A stretch of DNA of 6,373 nucleotides from Globobulimina sp. (taxonomy: Eukaryota > Foraminifera > Rotaliida), in NCBI GenBank assembly GCA_003354225.1, contig PIVH01000299.1:1-6373 (forward strand), given 5' to 3'. The stretch's first letter is position 1. The number at the start of each line of letters is the position of its first letter. The translations under genes and the position numbers were made by a program. The notes beneath the pieces are model-generated. The model searched no databases and was not told the DNA's origin. It was given only the letters and a program-made list of their open reading frames with translations. Positions 1 to 6,056 of the stretch are shown here, one piece after another.

Positions 1-152
1 ATAAGAATGTTTTTTTTGCATTGCAAGATACAATAAATAACAATACACACTACATTCTATTATCCCTGACAAACTTTCTTGAGCCCACAGTAAACAAACT
101 CATCTCTTTTTTTTGTTGTATCTTTTAACAAATGTAATACGAATGATTATCT
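1..152. other. 3' flank of the MACPF gene, no gene seen
   Basis: This is the sequence downstream of the MACPF stop codon, up to the window edge. I see no coding region in it. It has two homopolymer-like T tracts on the plus strand (about 10-18 and 107-114). A 9-bp inverted repeat, AAGATACAA at 25-33 and TTGTATCTT at 116-124, could bring the ends of the flank together. No AATAAA is present on the minus strand, so the poly(A) signal of the MACPF gene is either non-canonical or beyond the window. An AATAAA at 33-38 lies on the plus strand and could serve a convergent gene to the left, but that cannot be shown here. Confidence 0.5.
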
Positions 153-2765
153 TTAAAACACATTATTTAAACATTCATAATGTTTGACTTTTTGATTTTC
201 CTGACATGGTCCTTCGTTTTTATTTCCATCACAGCAATATTCACCAATTTGATATGGATTATAACCATCAGGACATTCATGTTTACCTTCATTTAATGGA
301 TTTCCATACATATCATCCGTAATAACAAACCAATTTAAAGTATTAACTTGATGACTATCTAAAGTCTCTCTTCCTTTACATCTTTCCCCAACCAATGAAT
401 ACATTCCACCAAATGGCATTCCATGTTGCCAGTTACCTTTATTATAACACATCACAATCTCATGATTTGTAATAAATTTTTTATTTGTTTCAGTTCCAGC
501 AGCACCATTTGAATACTCCCAAAGTTGACACCTGCGTGTTTGCCAGGAAGTCGGATGCTCGAAAAATTCTTCACCCCAAAGTAAACCACCAGACACAACC
601 GCCTCAGTGAATCCATCTGGACAATGCTCAGCTTGAGTGTCATACCATCTCTCACTACCTTGAATTGAACCCCTAAGCGATACCGGGAAATCTGTTTTAC
701 AACTCAAATGACCTGGTGCATCTTGCATGCAATACGGTGCAGCCTTGGTTCCCCAACCCTCAGCAGGCATATCCCCCACTTCATGTGCATAACATCTTGA
801 AAATATAGCATTCATTACAGCTTTTGAATAATCTTTTTTAATATATCTTCTATTGTACAAATATTTGACTGCAAATATATCTATGTCTGCATTATAAAAA
901 CAAATATTTGCATCAACACCATTCCATGATGCATCCTGTCCATATAAATATTTGTTTGCAATATCAACGGCAAAACATCCATATTCATCATTATTGTATG
1001 GATTACCATTATCTGCACCAGAATAGAAGCCTCGATAAACTTCAGTGATCGGAACAGATGGCAAACCTGGATCAGATGCATACACTCCTTCACAATTTAT
1101 ATCTAAATCAGAATTTGATTCATGTAATATTCTACAATAATCTTGCATTGCTTGTTTAAGCGCTGTTTGTTTCAATGTGATATCGGATTCTTGTTGTTGT
1201 GGAAAATTAGCAGTTGTAAATAATGCTGACATATCTTCAACAGTAGTTTGGATTGGTTGTGCTCTCGATGACATTTGCTTGGCCCATTCAAAATCATTTT
1301 GATCATATACTCCATTCAGATCAATATCAAATTTTGTTGCTCTTTTTGTAATAGAATCAAATGCTTGCTTAGATTTGATTTCATAGCCACTCAACGCATC
1401 AATACCCACAATAGATCCAATAGTTGAAGCGCGTACACTTTGTTCAAGATCCATATTTGATGAAACATATCCATTAAAAGCATTGCGACTTAATTCATAC
1501 TCATATCCAACTTTTGCACCATATACCACTGATGATATGTAATTGGTGCCATATTTATTAATAAATTTATAAAATACATTTGATTCATCTTTTGGTGTCA
1601 CATATTGATTTGGTAATTTTTCAACATCTCTCATAAATTCTGTGGTGAGTGGTGGAAACTTATTATAGCTAAATTTTGATGTAAAAATGTTGATGTAAAA
1701 ATACGATTGGATTAAAACATTTTCATTGGTTGATGATTGTACAATTGTTTTAAATCGATCATCAGATGCAGTGAACATAGAGTTGAAGAAAGAACTCATA
1801 TATGCACCATATCTCCATTGATATGCACCATATCCAGAATTCAGTACTATTGATCCATCGAGTTCACCATTACCTAATATAGATCTTGCATAAGATTGTA
1901 TTCCTGTTATTACATGATATACATACTTACTTTCATAATTTCGCGCATCGATTTTATCCTCTGGCCAGATTTTATTATATGGAGTAACAATCACTTCATC
2001 TGGGATTGAATAGCCCTCTTTGCCATTGTCAGCACCATTTGCTGATGGCACATAAAAATCTTCAGAACCACATTTACTTAAATCAAAAATTTGAGCACAA
2101 AATCCTGCATCATTATCACTAAAACTACTTGTAGCTTTAAATAAATTATATCCCATTCCATTATGATTGGTTGATGGATGCGGTGCAATACATGTTGGAG
2201 AATCAGTGTGTCTTTGAGGTCCGTTTGAAGGAGTATCTGAAGGAATGTTTGAAGGAGTTTGGGTTAATTGTACATGTTGTTGTGGAGAATCTGTTAATCC
2301 TCCTGCTGCTGCTGCAGGTGATATAGTTTCTAATGTTGGATTATCAAAAGGAGATGCAGTGAATGGTTGCTGTTGTTGTGGAGATAATGATTCTTCAGCA
2401 GATTCAGGTGATAATTGTGGTGATAAATCTTGTGGAGAATACGGTAATCCACCGGCAGCAGATTCTGGTGCTAAAGATTTTGATGCTTTCGTTTGTGCAT
2501 TGTTGTTGTTATTGCTATTTGTAGATGCAATAGTTGCGATGGTTGCAATAAATATAGTTACTGCAATGACAAATAACGCCAATTTAAAATGTTTTAAATG
2601 TTTATTGATAAAATTTACTGGTGGTACATTTGAATCTACTTCTTCTTGTTCCATTTGTGGCATCATGTATTGAGTTTGTTGTTGTGCTGGTGATTGTGAA
2701 TTACCAGTGTTTTCTCTTTGATCAACTGCAATGTGAATCAAATCTGGATCAGCGGCATCAGCCAT
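153..2765 (-). CDS. Membrane-anchored MACPF (perforin-like) domain protein, 870 residues
   Basis: A predicted type II membrane protein of the membrane attack complex/perforin superfamily, whose members oligomerise and often form pores. Its target and role are unknown. I start at the ATG at 2765-2763; the open frame reaches a TTG two codons earlier, which is unlikely to be used. A Gln-rich cytosolic tail (1-53) is followed by a Lys/His-rich flank and a hydrophobic helix at about 60-82, then an Asn run and a Ser/Pro/Gln linker to about 198. The MACPF region begins near 203 with a G-x-G-Y-[ND]-L motif and a D-x-G-F...I-F-D-L stretch as in protist perforin-like proteins. The family signature YGTNYISSVVYGAKVGYEYE lies at about 405-424. 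Residues 480-491 look like an EF-hand loop. From 544 to the end there are 16 cysteines and two CPDG[FY] motifs (715, 831), so this part is probably extracellular and disulfide-bonded. GADNG occurs at 244-248 and 583-587. The MACPF call is strong; pore activity is inferred. Confidence 0.85.
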   Translation of the reverse strand: MADAADPDLIHIAVDQRENTGNSQSPAQQQTQYMMPQMEQEEVDSNVPPVNFINKHLKHFKLALFVIAVTIFIATIATIASTNSNNNNNAQTKASKSLAPESAAGGLPYSPQDLSPQLSPESAEESLSPQQQQPFTASPFDNPTLETISPAAAAGGLTDSPQQHVQLTQTPSNIPSDTPSNGPQRHTDSPTCIAPHPSTNHNGMGYNLFKATSSFSDNDAGFCAQIFDLSKCGSEDFYVPSANGADNGKEGYSIPDEVIVTPYNKIWPEDKIDARNYESKYVYHVITGIQSYARSILGNGELDGSIVLNSGYGAYQWRYGAYMSSFFNSMFTASDDRFKTIVQSSTNENVLIQSYFYINIFTSKFSYNKFPPLTTEFMRDVEKLPNQYVTPKDESNVFYKFINKYGTNYISSVVYGAKVGYEYELSRNAFNGYVSSNMDLEQSVRASTIGSIVGIDALSGYEIKSKQAFDSITKRATKFDIDLNGVYDQNDFEWAKQMSSRAQPIQTTVEDMSALFTTANFPQQQESDITLKQTALKQAMQDYCRILHESNSDLDINCEGVYASDPGLPSVPITEVYRGFYSGADNGNPYNNDEYGCFAVDIANKYLYGQDASWNGVDANICFYNADIDIFAVKYLYNRRYIKKDYSKAVMNAIFSRCYAHEVGDMPAEGWGTKAAPYCMQDAPGHLSCKTDFPVSLRGSIQGSERWYDTQAEHCPDGFTEAVVSGGLLWGEEFFEHPTSWQTRRCQLWEYSNGAAGTETNKKFITNHEIVMCYNKGNWQHGMPFGGMYSLVGERCKGRETLDSHQVNTLNWFVITDDMYGNPLNEGKHECPDGYNPYQIGEYCCDGNKNEGPCQENQKVKHYECLNNVF
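2172..2522 (-). repeat. Low-complexity Ser/Pro/Gln/Ala linker coding region
   Basis: This codes for residues about 82-198 of the MACPF protein: an Asn run, then many Ser-Pro dipeptides, Gln runs, two Ala-Ala-Gly-Gly-Leu blocks (near residues 103 and 153) and TPSNIPSDTPSNGP. On the plus strand it reads as GTTGTTGT and GGAGA-type simple sequence. It is probably a disordered, possibly O-glycosylated stalk between the membrane and the MACPF fold. Tandem-like composition makes it prone to length change. Confidence 0.65.
2520..2588 (-). other. Signal-anchor transmembrane segment of the MACPF protein
   Basis: This codes for about 23 uncharged residues rich in Ile, Ala, Val, Phe and Thr (residues about 60-82). 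The sequence KHLKHFK precedes it, and an Asn-rich polar stretch follows. Positive charge on the N-terminal side predicts a cytosolic N-terminus and an extracellular or lumenal C-terminus. The 59 residues before it are too many for a cleaved signal peptide, so I read it as an uncleaved anchor. Confidence 0.75.
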
Positions 2766-2882
2766 TCTCAATTTAATTTATTTCTGTTTTTAGTTTGATT
2801 TAGCAATGTGTTTTTTCTCAATTTCAAAACAGATTGTATTGCAAAACAAACCTTTTGTAAGAGTGTTAACTGTGTTTATTGA

Positions 2883-2965
2883 TTAAAGAAAGGATAACTA
2901 TAAAGCTAATTACTTGTTAAAGAAAGGATGCTATTTAGTTAAAGCAAAGATGGAAGCAAGGATGA
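2883..2965. repeat. Direct repeats TTAAAGAAAGGAT
   Basis: The 13-mer TTAAAGAAAGGAT occurs exactly at 2883-2895 and 2917-2929, 34 bases apart. A degenerate copy TTAAAGCAAAGAT lies at 2939-2951, and a shorter relative GAAGCAAGGATGA at 2953-2965. On the minus strand the unit reads ATCCTTTCTTTAA. The copies lie roughly 120-190 bases upstream of the MACPF ATG, so they could be promoter elements or the remains of a small tandem array. Confidence 0.6.
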
Positions 2966-2970
2966 CTTAA

Positions 2971-3010
2971 AAATATTGCACGCGAGTTCCGACAAATATT
3001 GCACGTGAGT
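2971..3010. repeat. Two 17-bp direct repeats AAATATTGCACG(C/T)GAGT
   Basis: The copies at 2971-2987 and 2994-3010 differ at a single base (CGCG versus CGTG) and are 23 bases apart, about two helical turns. They lie about 205-245 bases upstream of the MACPF start. That spacing suits paired binding sites on one face of the DNA. The second copy runs into the palindrome at 3003-3015. Confidence 0.65.
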
Positions 3011-3015
3011 CACGT
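3003..3015. promoter_or_regulatory. 13-bp palindrome ACGTGAGTCACGT with AP-1/GCN4-like core
   Basis: ACGTGA and TCACGT are exact inverted copies around a central G. The middle, 3006-3012, is TGAGTCA, the classic AP-1/GCN4 bZIP core, and the left arm overlaps a CACGTG E-box/G-box at 3002-3007. bZIP factors are widespread in eukaryotes, so this is a plausible binding site for the MACPF promoter about 240 bases downstream on the minus strand. Function is inferred from the motif only. A second inverted pair, GTGAGT 3005-3010 and ACTCAC 3022-3027, overlaps it. Confidence 0.45.
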
Positions 3016-3272
3016 TTTATAACTCACTTCTGAGCTTTTTGAATTTGTGAAAAATGATTTATTCTTATTTGTTTTTGCGGTATGCACATGCTGTAAATAC
3101 ACAAACTCAAGATTCAGACGATAGTTGCTGTCAAACGAGATTGGCATCGATCATATTGTTTGGATGATGATTGATATGGTAAATATATTGATAACATAAT
3201 TAAAGCAAGTTGCATATTGATCACATAAAACTGTGTTTATATTTTGAAATTAAATAAATATCTCACAACAAA

Positions 3273-3278
3273 TTTATT
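3273..3278 (-). terminator. Candidate poly(A) signal of CFAP52
   Basis: TTTATT on the plus strand gives AATAAA on the minus strand, 13 bases after the CFAP52 stop codon. The surroundings are AT-rich. The closeness implies a very short 3' UTR, common in compact protist genomes. The motif is short and the region AT-rich, so chance is possible. Confidence 0.4.
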
Positions 3279-3291
3279 ACAAAACATCTAA

Positions 3292-5337
3292 TCACATTGT
3301 GAATATATTCCATAACATAATGCTTGAATCATTAGCAACAGAAACAATTTGTTTATCATCGTTGCTAAAGGCAATACCATTAATTTGGCCACAATACGCA
3401 TTTTGTTGCGAAATCAAATTAAATGTTTTTAAATCCCATAATTTAATTACACTCTGAGTATCAGCAGTCGCAATCAATGAATTTGAAGCTATTTGCATAC
3501 AACTAATATCTGCTAAGTGTGCATTTTTAATATAATTTATAGGTTTTGGTTGCCGAATATCCCAAAATGTAATACATCTGTCCCCACCACATGTAATTAC
3601 CATATCTTCGTTTTTATTTAACTTTATATCATTAATACTTCCCATATTTTGTCGATGACATGAAATTCTTTTTTGTGTCGCAAAATCCCAACATATAAAT
3701 GATCGGTCTTTCGATGCAGTTAACGCGTGGCGACTATCACTAAATAATTCAATTGCATTTATCGATGCTTTATGTTCTTTTAAATGTGCCACTAATTTCT
3801 TAAACCGAATATCCCAAACTCTCAATGTACCATCAAATCCCGCGGATATTATATACTTTTCGTTATGTCCCAATCTTAAACATGAGACGCCGCTCATTTG
3901 CGCATCTTTTATCTTCCATAATGTGCCATCATTTGATTTGTTTGAGTTATAGGTTCGGATACAACCATCTGACCATCCCGTTATTATTATTTCTTGATTG
4001 AAATCAAAACAACAAATCTTATTATTCTCACTACAGTTATACGTATTATCGTGGCATAATAATATCGAATAATCATCAATTGACCATCTACGAATTGACC
4101 CACGTTCTGAGACCGTTAGAAATGAATCATTTATATTCATAGCTCTTGGAAATTGAACACCAATAATACTCGATGTCTCATTGTACGAAATTGCTTTATT
4201 GTTCCCATTGTTTTTATCAATATTAATTTGATGAATATTTCCTCGCGTTGTCGCAATTAATAATTTATCTTCATCTTCACCAATATCCATACATTTAATT
4301 GCTCCGTTTTTGTCGTGAATAATAATTTTTTTTTCTTCAATGAATTTCTCCAAATCATCATTATACTGCCATACTGAAATAGAGCCATCGCCGCACCCAA
4401 CAATAATTTTAATAAAATATTGTTTTGACAGTGGATCGTGAATATATTCTGTTTCTAATTTACTCGTCAAAATGCAACTAATGCCACCCACACAATTTGC
4501 TTGATACCGGGTTAAAACGCATAATTTCCGCACATCAAAAATAAAAAAATCCCCAGATGAGGTACCTGCTATTAATAATTCTCCGGTGTCGGAAAAAGAC
4601 AAACAAGTAAAGGTTCTGCGCGAATGTAGCCCACATGTTGACGTATTGCATTTTTCCGACAATAATTTACCTGAAGACGGGGTTAATGCCCATATACGTA
4701 CTTGTTCGATACCACACGTCGCAAATAAATAATCGGTGGTTGGTCTTTTTTTAATATCTTTGACCCTCCCACCCCATGCGATATCTAATAATGGTAAAGG
4801 TTTAATGGCTGAACAGGTTACAATATATCCACTGTTCATGTCCCAAATATACATTTTACCATTGGCAGAACTTCCAGCCGTCGCTAAAAAACGGGAATCA
4901 TCACTAAATGCCATATGTTCTACGCATTTGTTGTGTTCTTCTAATTTATATATTAATTTGTTTGTATTTGTATCCCAAACATAAACATCTGGTCGCGATC
5001 CATTTTGCGATGATGCGATATATTTCTTATTTGCTGAGACCACGCAACATTTAATGGAGGATGTATGACCACGCAAAAATGTTTGACAATGAGGATTAGT
5101 AAATGATGATAAAACAATTGATGATCCACATACTAGTAAATAATCAAGCTCGCTTGTTTCGTTTTTTTCTTCTTTTGTTGAGATATTGTTACTGTTTTGG
5201 TTTTCGTTTTGCTCGTTGTTATTAGATTTTGTACAAATATAATGAACAGGACTGCAACATTCCATATTTAATCCAATAGCATGTTCTAATTCAATATATG
5301 TTTTGCCATCAGTTATTGTTGGTTGTGTGGAATCCAT
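3292..5337 (-). CDS. CFAP52: Cilia- and flagella-associated protein 52 (WDR16), WD40-repeat axonemal protein
   Basis: CFAP52 is a microtubule inner protein of motile axonemes, placed in the B-tubule near the inner junction of the doublet, where it helps stabilise the doublet wall. The 681-residue protein is a chain of WD40 blades. Trp-containing blade ends are visible near residues 121, 165, 215, 267 (Phe), 323, 418, 508, 550, 592, 634 and 676, consistent with two tandem propellers. Family hallmarks are the N-terminal YIELEHAIGLN, the FLRGH...YIASSQ...VYVWD first blade, and GWSDGCIRTY at about 454-463, where family members have a similar AWNDGKIR-like string. Human CFAP52 has about 620 residues; much of the excess is an Asn/Glu/Lys-rich insert at about 38-63. 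The ATG at 5337-5335 is the first in frame and lies just before the conserved N-terminus. There is no intron. A different ciliary WD40 family is possible but less likely. Confidence 0.88.
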   Translation of the reverse strand: MDSTQPTITDGKTYIELEHAIGLNMECCSPVHYICTKSNNNEQNENQNSNNISTKEEKNETSELDYLLVCGSSIVLSSFTNPHCQTFLRGHTSSIKCCVVSANKKYIASSQNGSRPDVYVWDTNTNKLIYKLEEHNKCVEHMAFSDDSRFLATAGSSANGKMYIWDMNSGYIVTCSAIKPLPLLDIAWGGRVKDIKKRPTTDYLFATCGIEQVRIWALTPSSGKLLSEKCNTSTCGLHSRRTFTCLSFSDTGELLIAGTSSGDFFIFDVRKLCVLTRYQANCVGGISCILTSKLETEYIHDPLSKQYFIKIIVGCGDGSISVWQYNDDLEKFIEEKKIIIHDKNGAIKCMDIGEDEDKLLIATTRGNIHQINIDKNNGNNKAISYNETSSIIGVQFPRAMNINDSFLTVSERGSIRRWSIDDYSILLCHDNTYNCSENNKICCFDFNQEIIITGWSDGCIRTYNSNKSNDGTLWKIKDAQMSGVSCLRLGHNEKYIISAGFDGTLRVWDIRFKKLVAHLKEHKASINAIELFSDSRHALTASKDRSFICWDFATQKRISCHRQNMGSINDIKLNKNEDMVITCGGDRCITFWDIRQPKPINYIKNAHLADISCMQIASNSLIATADTQSVIKLWDLKTFNLISQQNAYCGQINGIAFSNDDKQIVSVANDSSIMLWNIFTM
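5149..5226 (-). repeat. Asn/Glu/Lys-rich low-complexity insert in CFAP52
   Basis: This codes for residues about 38-63, a polar run of Asn, Gln, Glu, Ser and Lys. It lies between the conserved N-terminal strand and the first WD40 blade. It is probably a disordered loop on the propeller surface. It uses AAC, AAT, GAA and CAA codons of the type that expand in AT-rich protist genomes. Confidence 0.6.
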
Positions 5338-5377
5338 TTAAAAAAGTTGTTGTTAAGGAATAAGGGTGGAAATGGGG

Positions 5378-5397
5378 AAAGTTGGAAAGTTGGAAAG
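5378..5397. repeat. 8-bp tandem repeat AAAGTTGG, 2.5 copies
   Basis: AAAGTTGG occurs at 5378-5385 and 5386-5393, followed by AAAG. It lies 40-60 bases upstream of the CFAP52 ATG, within the purine-rich tract. On the coding strand it reads CTTTCCAACTTTCCAACTTT, so it may be part of a pyrimidine-rich leader. Confidence 0.7.
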
Positions 5398-5511
5398 AAA
5401 TTTAAACACTTAAAAAATGTGTTCTAGCCACACACAGCCACTCCATTCAATATGCATAGAAACAAGTAAGTGTAGCCGTGCCGCTGCAAACACAAACCAA
5501 AAGCAATATAG

Positions 5512-5680
5512 TTTGTCACTGCTTGTCACCCTCTTTTGCTTTGTTTGTTGTTGTTTGTTGTTTGTCGTTTTTAATTTGTTTGTAATCCGCGTTTGTCAAC
5601 GTTTGTTATTGATTGCTAAATAAAATGACAAATGCTGACAAACAAACGCAGGCAAACTCCTGCAAATTCAATGACAAACG
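5512..5680. promoter_or_regulatory. Cluster of five TGACAAA/TTTGTCA sites with nested inverted repeats
   Basis: TTTGTCA occurs at 5512-5518 and 5592-5598. Its complement TGACAAA occurs at 5626-5632, 5636-5642 and 5672-5678. CGTTTGTCA at 5590-5598 pairs exactly with TGACAAACG at 5672-5680. Inside it, CGTTTGTT at 5600-5607 pairs with AACAAACG at 5641-5648, and GCAGG 5648-5652 with CCTGC 5659-5663. The cluster lies about 175-340 bases upstream of the CFAP52 ATG. It may be a binding-site array for CFAP52 or a structured 3' region of the lysine-rich gene. Function is inferred. Confidence 0.4.
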
Positions 5681-5684
5681 TAAA

Positions 5685-5696
5685 CAAATGCATTTG
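5685..5696. repeat. 12-bp perfect palindrome CAAATGCATTTG
   Basis: The sequence equals its own reverse complement over 12 bases. It sits at the edge of the TGACAAA cluster, about 58 bases beyond the stop of the lysine-rich gene. It could be a dimer-binding site. With AT-rich arms a chance origin is also possible. Confidence 0.5.
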
Positions 5697-5753
5697 CTAA
5701 ACATAACTACTTCTCGTATTTAATTATATTTTAGTAATTTTTGGTTCTTTTAG

Positions 5754-5963
5754 TCACTTCTTTTTGGTATGTTTTGTTAATCCCATAGCCCGACAAATCT
5801 TCCTCCTTTTATCCATTTCTCCATTTTTTGTCAATGAAAATAACTGGAAGATATTTTTTTCTTTTTTAGGTTTCGATTTTGCTTTGGTTTTCTTTACTTT
5901 TTTAGGTTTTGGTTTTGCTATTTTTGCTGCTTTCGTTTTCTTTACCTTTCTTTGTTTTGGCAT
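5754..5963 (-). CDS. Small lysine-rich basic protein, 69 residues
   Basis: I do not recognise a family. Residues 3-36 are nearly all Lys with Pro, Ala, Thr and Val (KPKPKKVKKTKAKSKPKK), like the tail of linker histone H1 or a nucleolar basic protein. A less biased part follows (NIFQLFSLTKNGEMDKRRK), then a Lys-rich end KHTKKK. KVKKTKA occurs twice, at 6-12 and 22-28, 16 residues apart. The role is probably binding DNA or RNA, inferred from charge alone. I start at the ATG at 5963-5961, where the basic composition begins. The frame is open to an ATG at 6092, which would add 43 less basic residues with a hydrophobic start and leave only 18 bases to the upstream stop, so a 112-residue form cannot be excluded. 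The stop is TGA. Confidence 0.55.
   Translation of the reverse strand: MPKQRKVKKTKAAKIAKPKPKKVKKTKAKSKPKKEKNIFQLFSLTKNGEMDKRRKICRAMGLTKHTKKK
5862..5950 (-). repeat. In-frame internal duplication in the lysine-rich gene
   Basis: The plus-strand blocks 5881-5901 and 5929-5949 match at 19 of 21 positions and are 48 bases (16 codons) apart. Each is preceded by a related TTTTTTAGGTTT block (from 5862 and about 5898), although the blocks differ in length. At the protein level this gives the two KVKKTKA copies. It suggests the basic tail grew by local tandem duplication. Confidence 0.6.
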
Positions 5964-6033
5964 GATCGATGTGCTGATGATCGAGTCTTTGGGTTTTTTA
6001 AAAAATATTTCATAAATATGACATTGCTCATTG

Positions 6034-6056
6034 CACAAAGCACCTCGCACTTTGTG
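6034..6056. repeat. Perfect 7-bp hairpin CACAAAG/CTTTGTG
   Basis: CACAAAG at 6034-6040 and CTTTGTG at 6050-6056 can pair around a 9-base loop. It lies in the gap between the upstream gene's stop and the lysine-rich gene's preferred start, so it could be in a 3' UTR or a 5' leader. If the longer 112-residue form is used, it lies inside coding sequence. Confidence 0.5.

Larger units (their letters stand above)
2766..3291. other. Spacer between CFAP52 and the MACPF gene
   Basis: This holds the 3' end of the CFAP52 transcript on its right side and the presumed promoter and 5' UTR of the MACPF gene on its left. No convincing coding or RNA gene is present. The part nearest the MACPF start is A-rich on the minus strand. 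The structured part is 2883-3027, with two direct-repeat families and a palindrome listed separately. The stretch 3031-3260 is AT-rich and I see nothing identifiable in it. Confidence 0.6.
5338..5753. other. Spacer upstream of CFAP52, TTTGT/ACAAA-rich
   Basis: This is the presumed promoter and 5' UTR of CFAP52 plus the 3' end of the lysine-rich gene. Next to the CFAP52 start, 5341-5400 is purine-rich on the plus strand, so the 5' UTR is pyrimidine-rich. From 5525 to 5608 the plus strand repeats GTTTGT, and from 5626 to 5690 it repeats the complement ACAAAC, giving a roughly symmetrical block. A short plus-strand open frame here (5417-5623) is hydrophobic only because TTTGTTTGTT codes for Phe, Cys, Leu and Val; I do not call it. 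Confidence 0.6.

Noticed and set aside
452-1093. Two short minus-strand open frames inside the MACPF gene (452-655, 881-1093)
   Set aside because: They overlap the long MACPF frame on the same strand in another frame, and their sequences look like frame shadows.
2245-2673. Plus-strand open frame of 142 codons
   Set aside because: It is the antisense of the Gln/Ser/Pro linker and transmembrane part of the MACPF gene; its Cys/Gly/Asp runs are complements of those simple repeats.
2766-2771. Start of the MACPF gene at a TTG two codons upstream
   Set aside because: TTG starts are rare in eukaryotic nuclear genes, and a good ATG follows immediately at 2765.
3031-3260. tRNA or C/D-box snoRNA in the CFAP52-MACPF spacer
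   Set aside because: ATGATGATT at about 3162 resembles a C box, but no CTGA D box follows at a suitable distance, and no tRNA T-arm motif was found.
4736-4984. Plus-strand open frame of 82 codons
   Set aside because: It lies antisense inside CFAP52, and no family features are visible.
153-5337. Ciliate-type genetic code with TAA/TAG read as Gln
   Set aside because: The two long genes have no in-frame TAA or TAG over about 1550 codons, and Gln is coded by CAA and CAG.
5472-5490. Possible RFX X-box upstream of CFAP52 (GTAGCC followed by CTGCAAAC)
   Set aside because: The right half does not match the X-box consensus and the spacing between halves is too long.
5417-5623. Plus-strand open frame of 68 codons with a membrane-like stretch
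   Set aside because: The hydrophobic run comes from TTTGT simple sequence, the frame opposes all neighbours, and nothing else supports coding.
5764-6015. Plus-strand Phe-rich open frame of 83 codons
   Set aside because: It is the complement of the lysine codons of the basic protein (AAA/AAG read as TTT/CTT).
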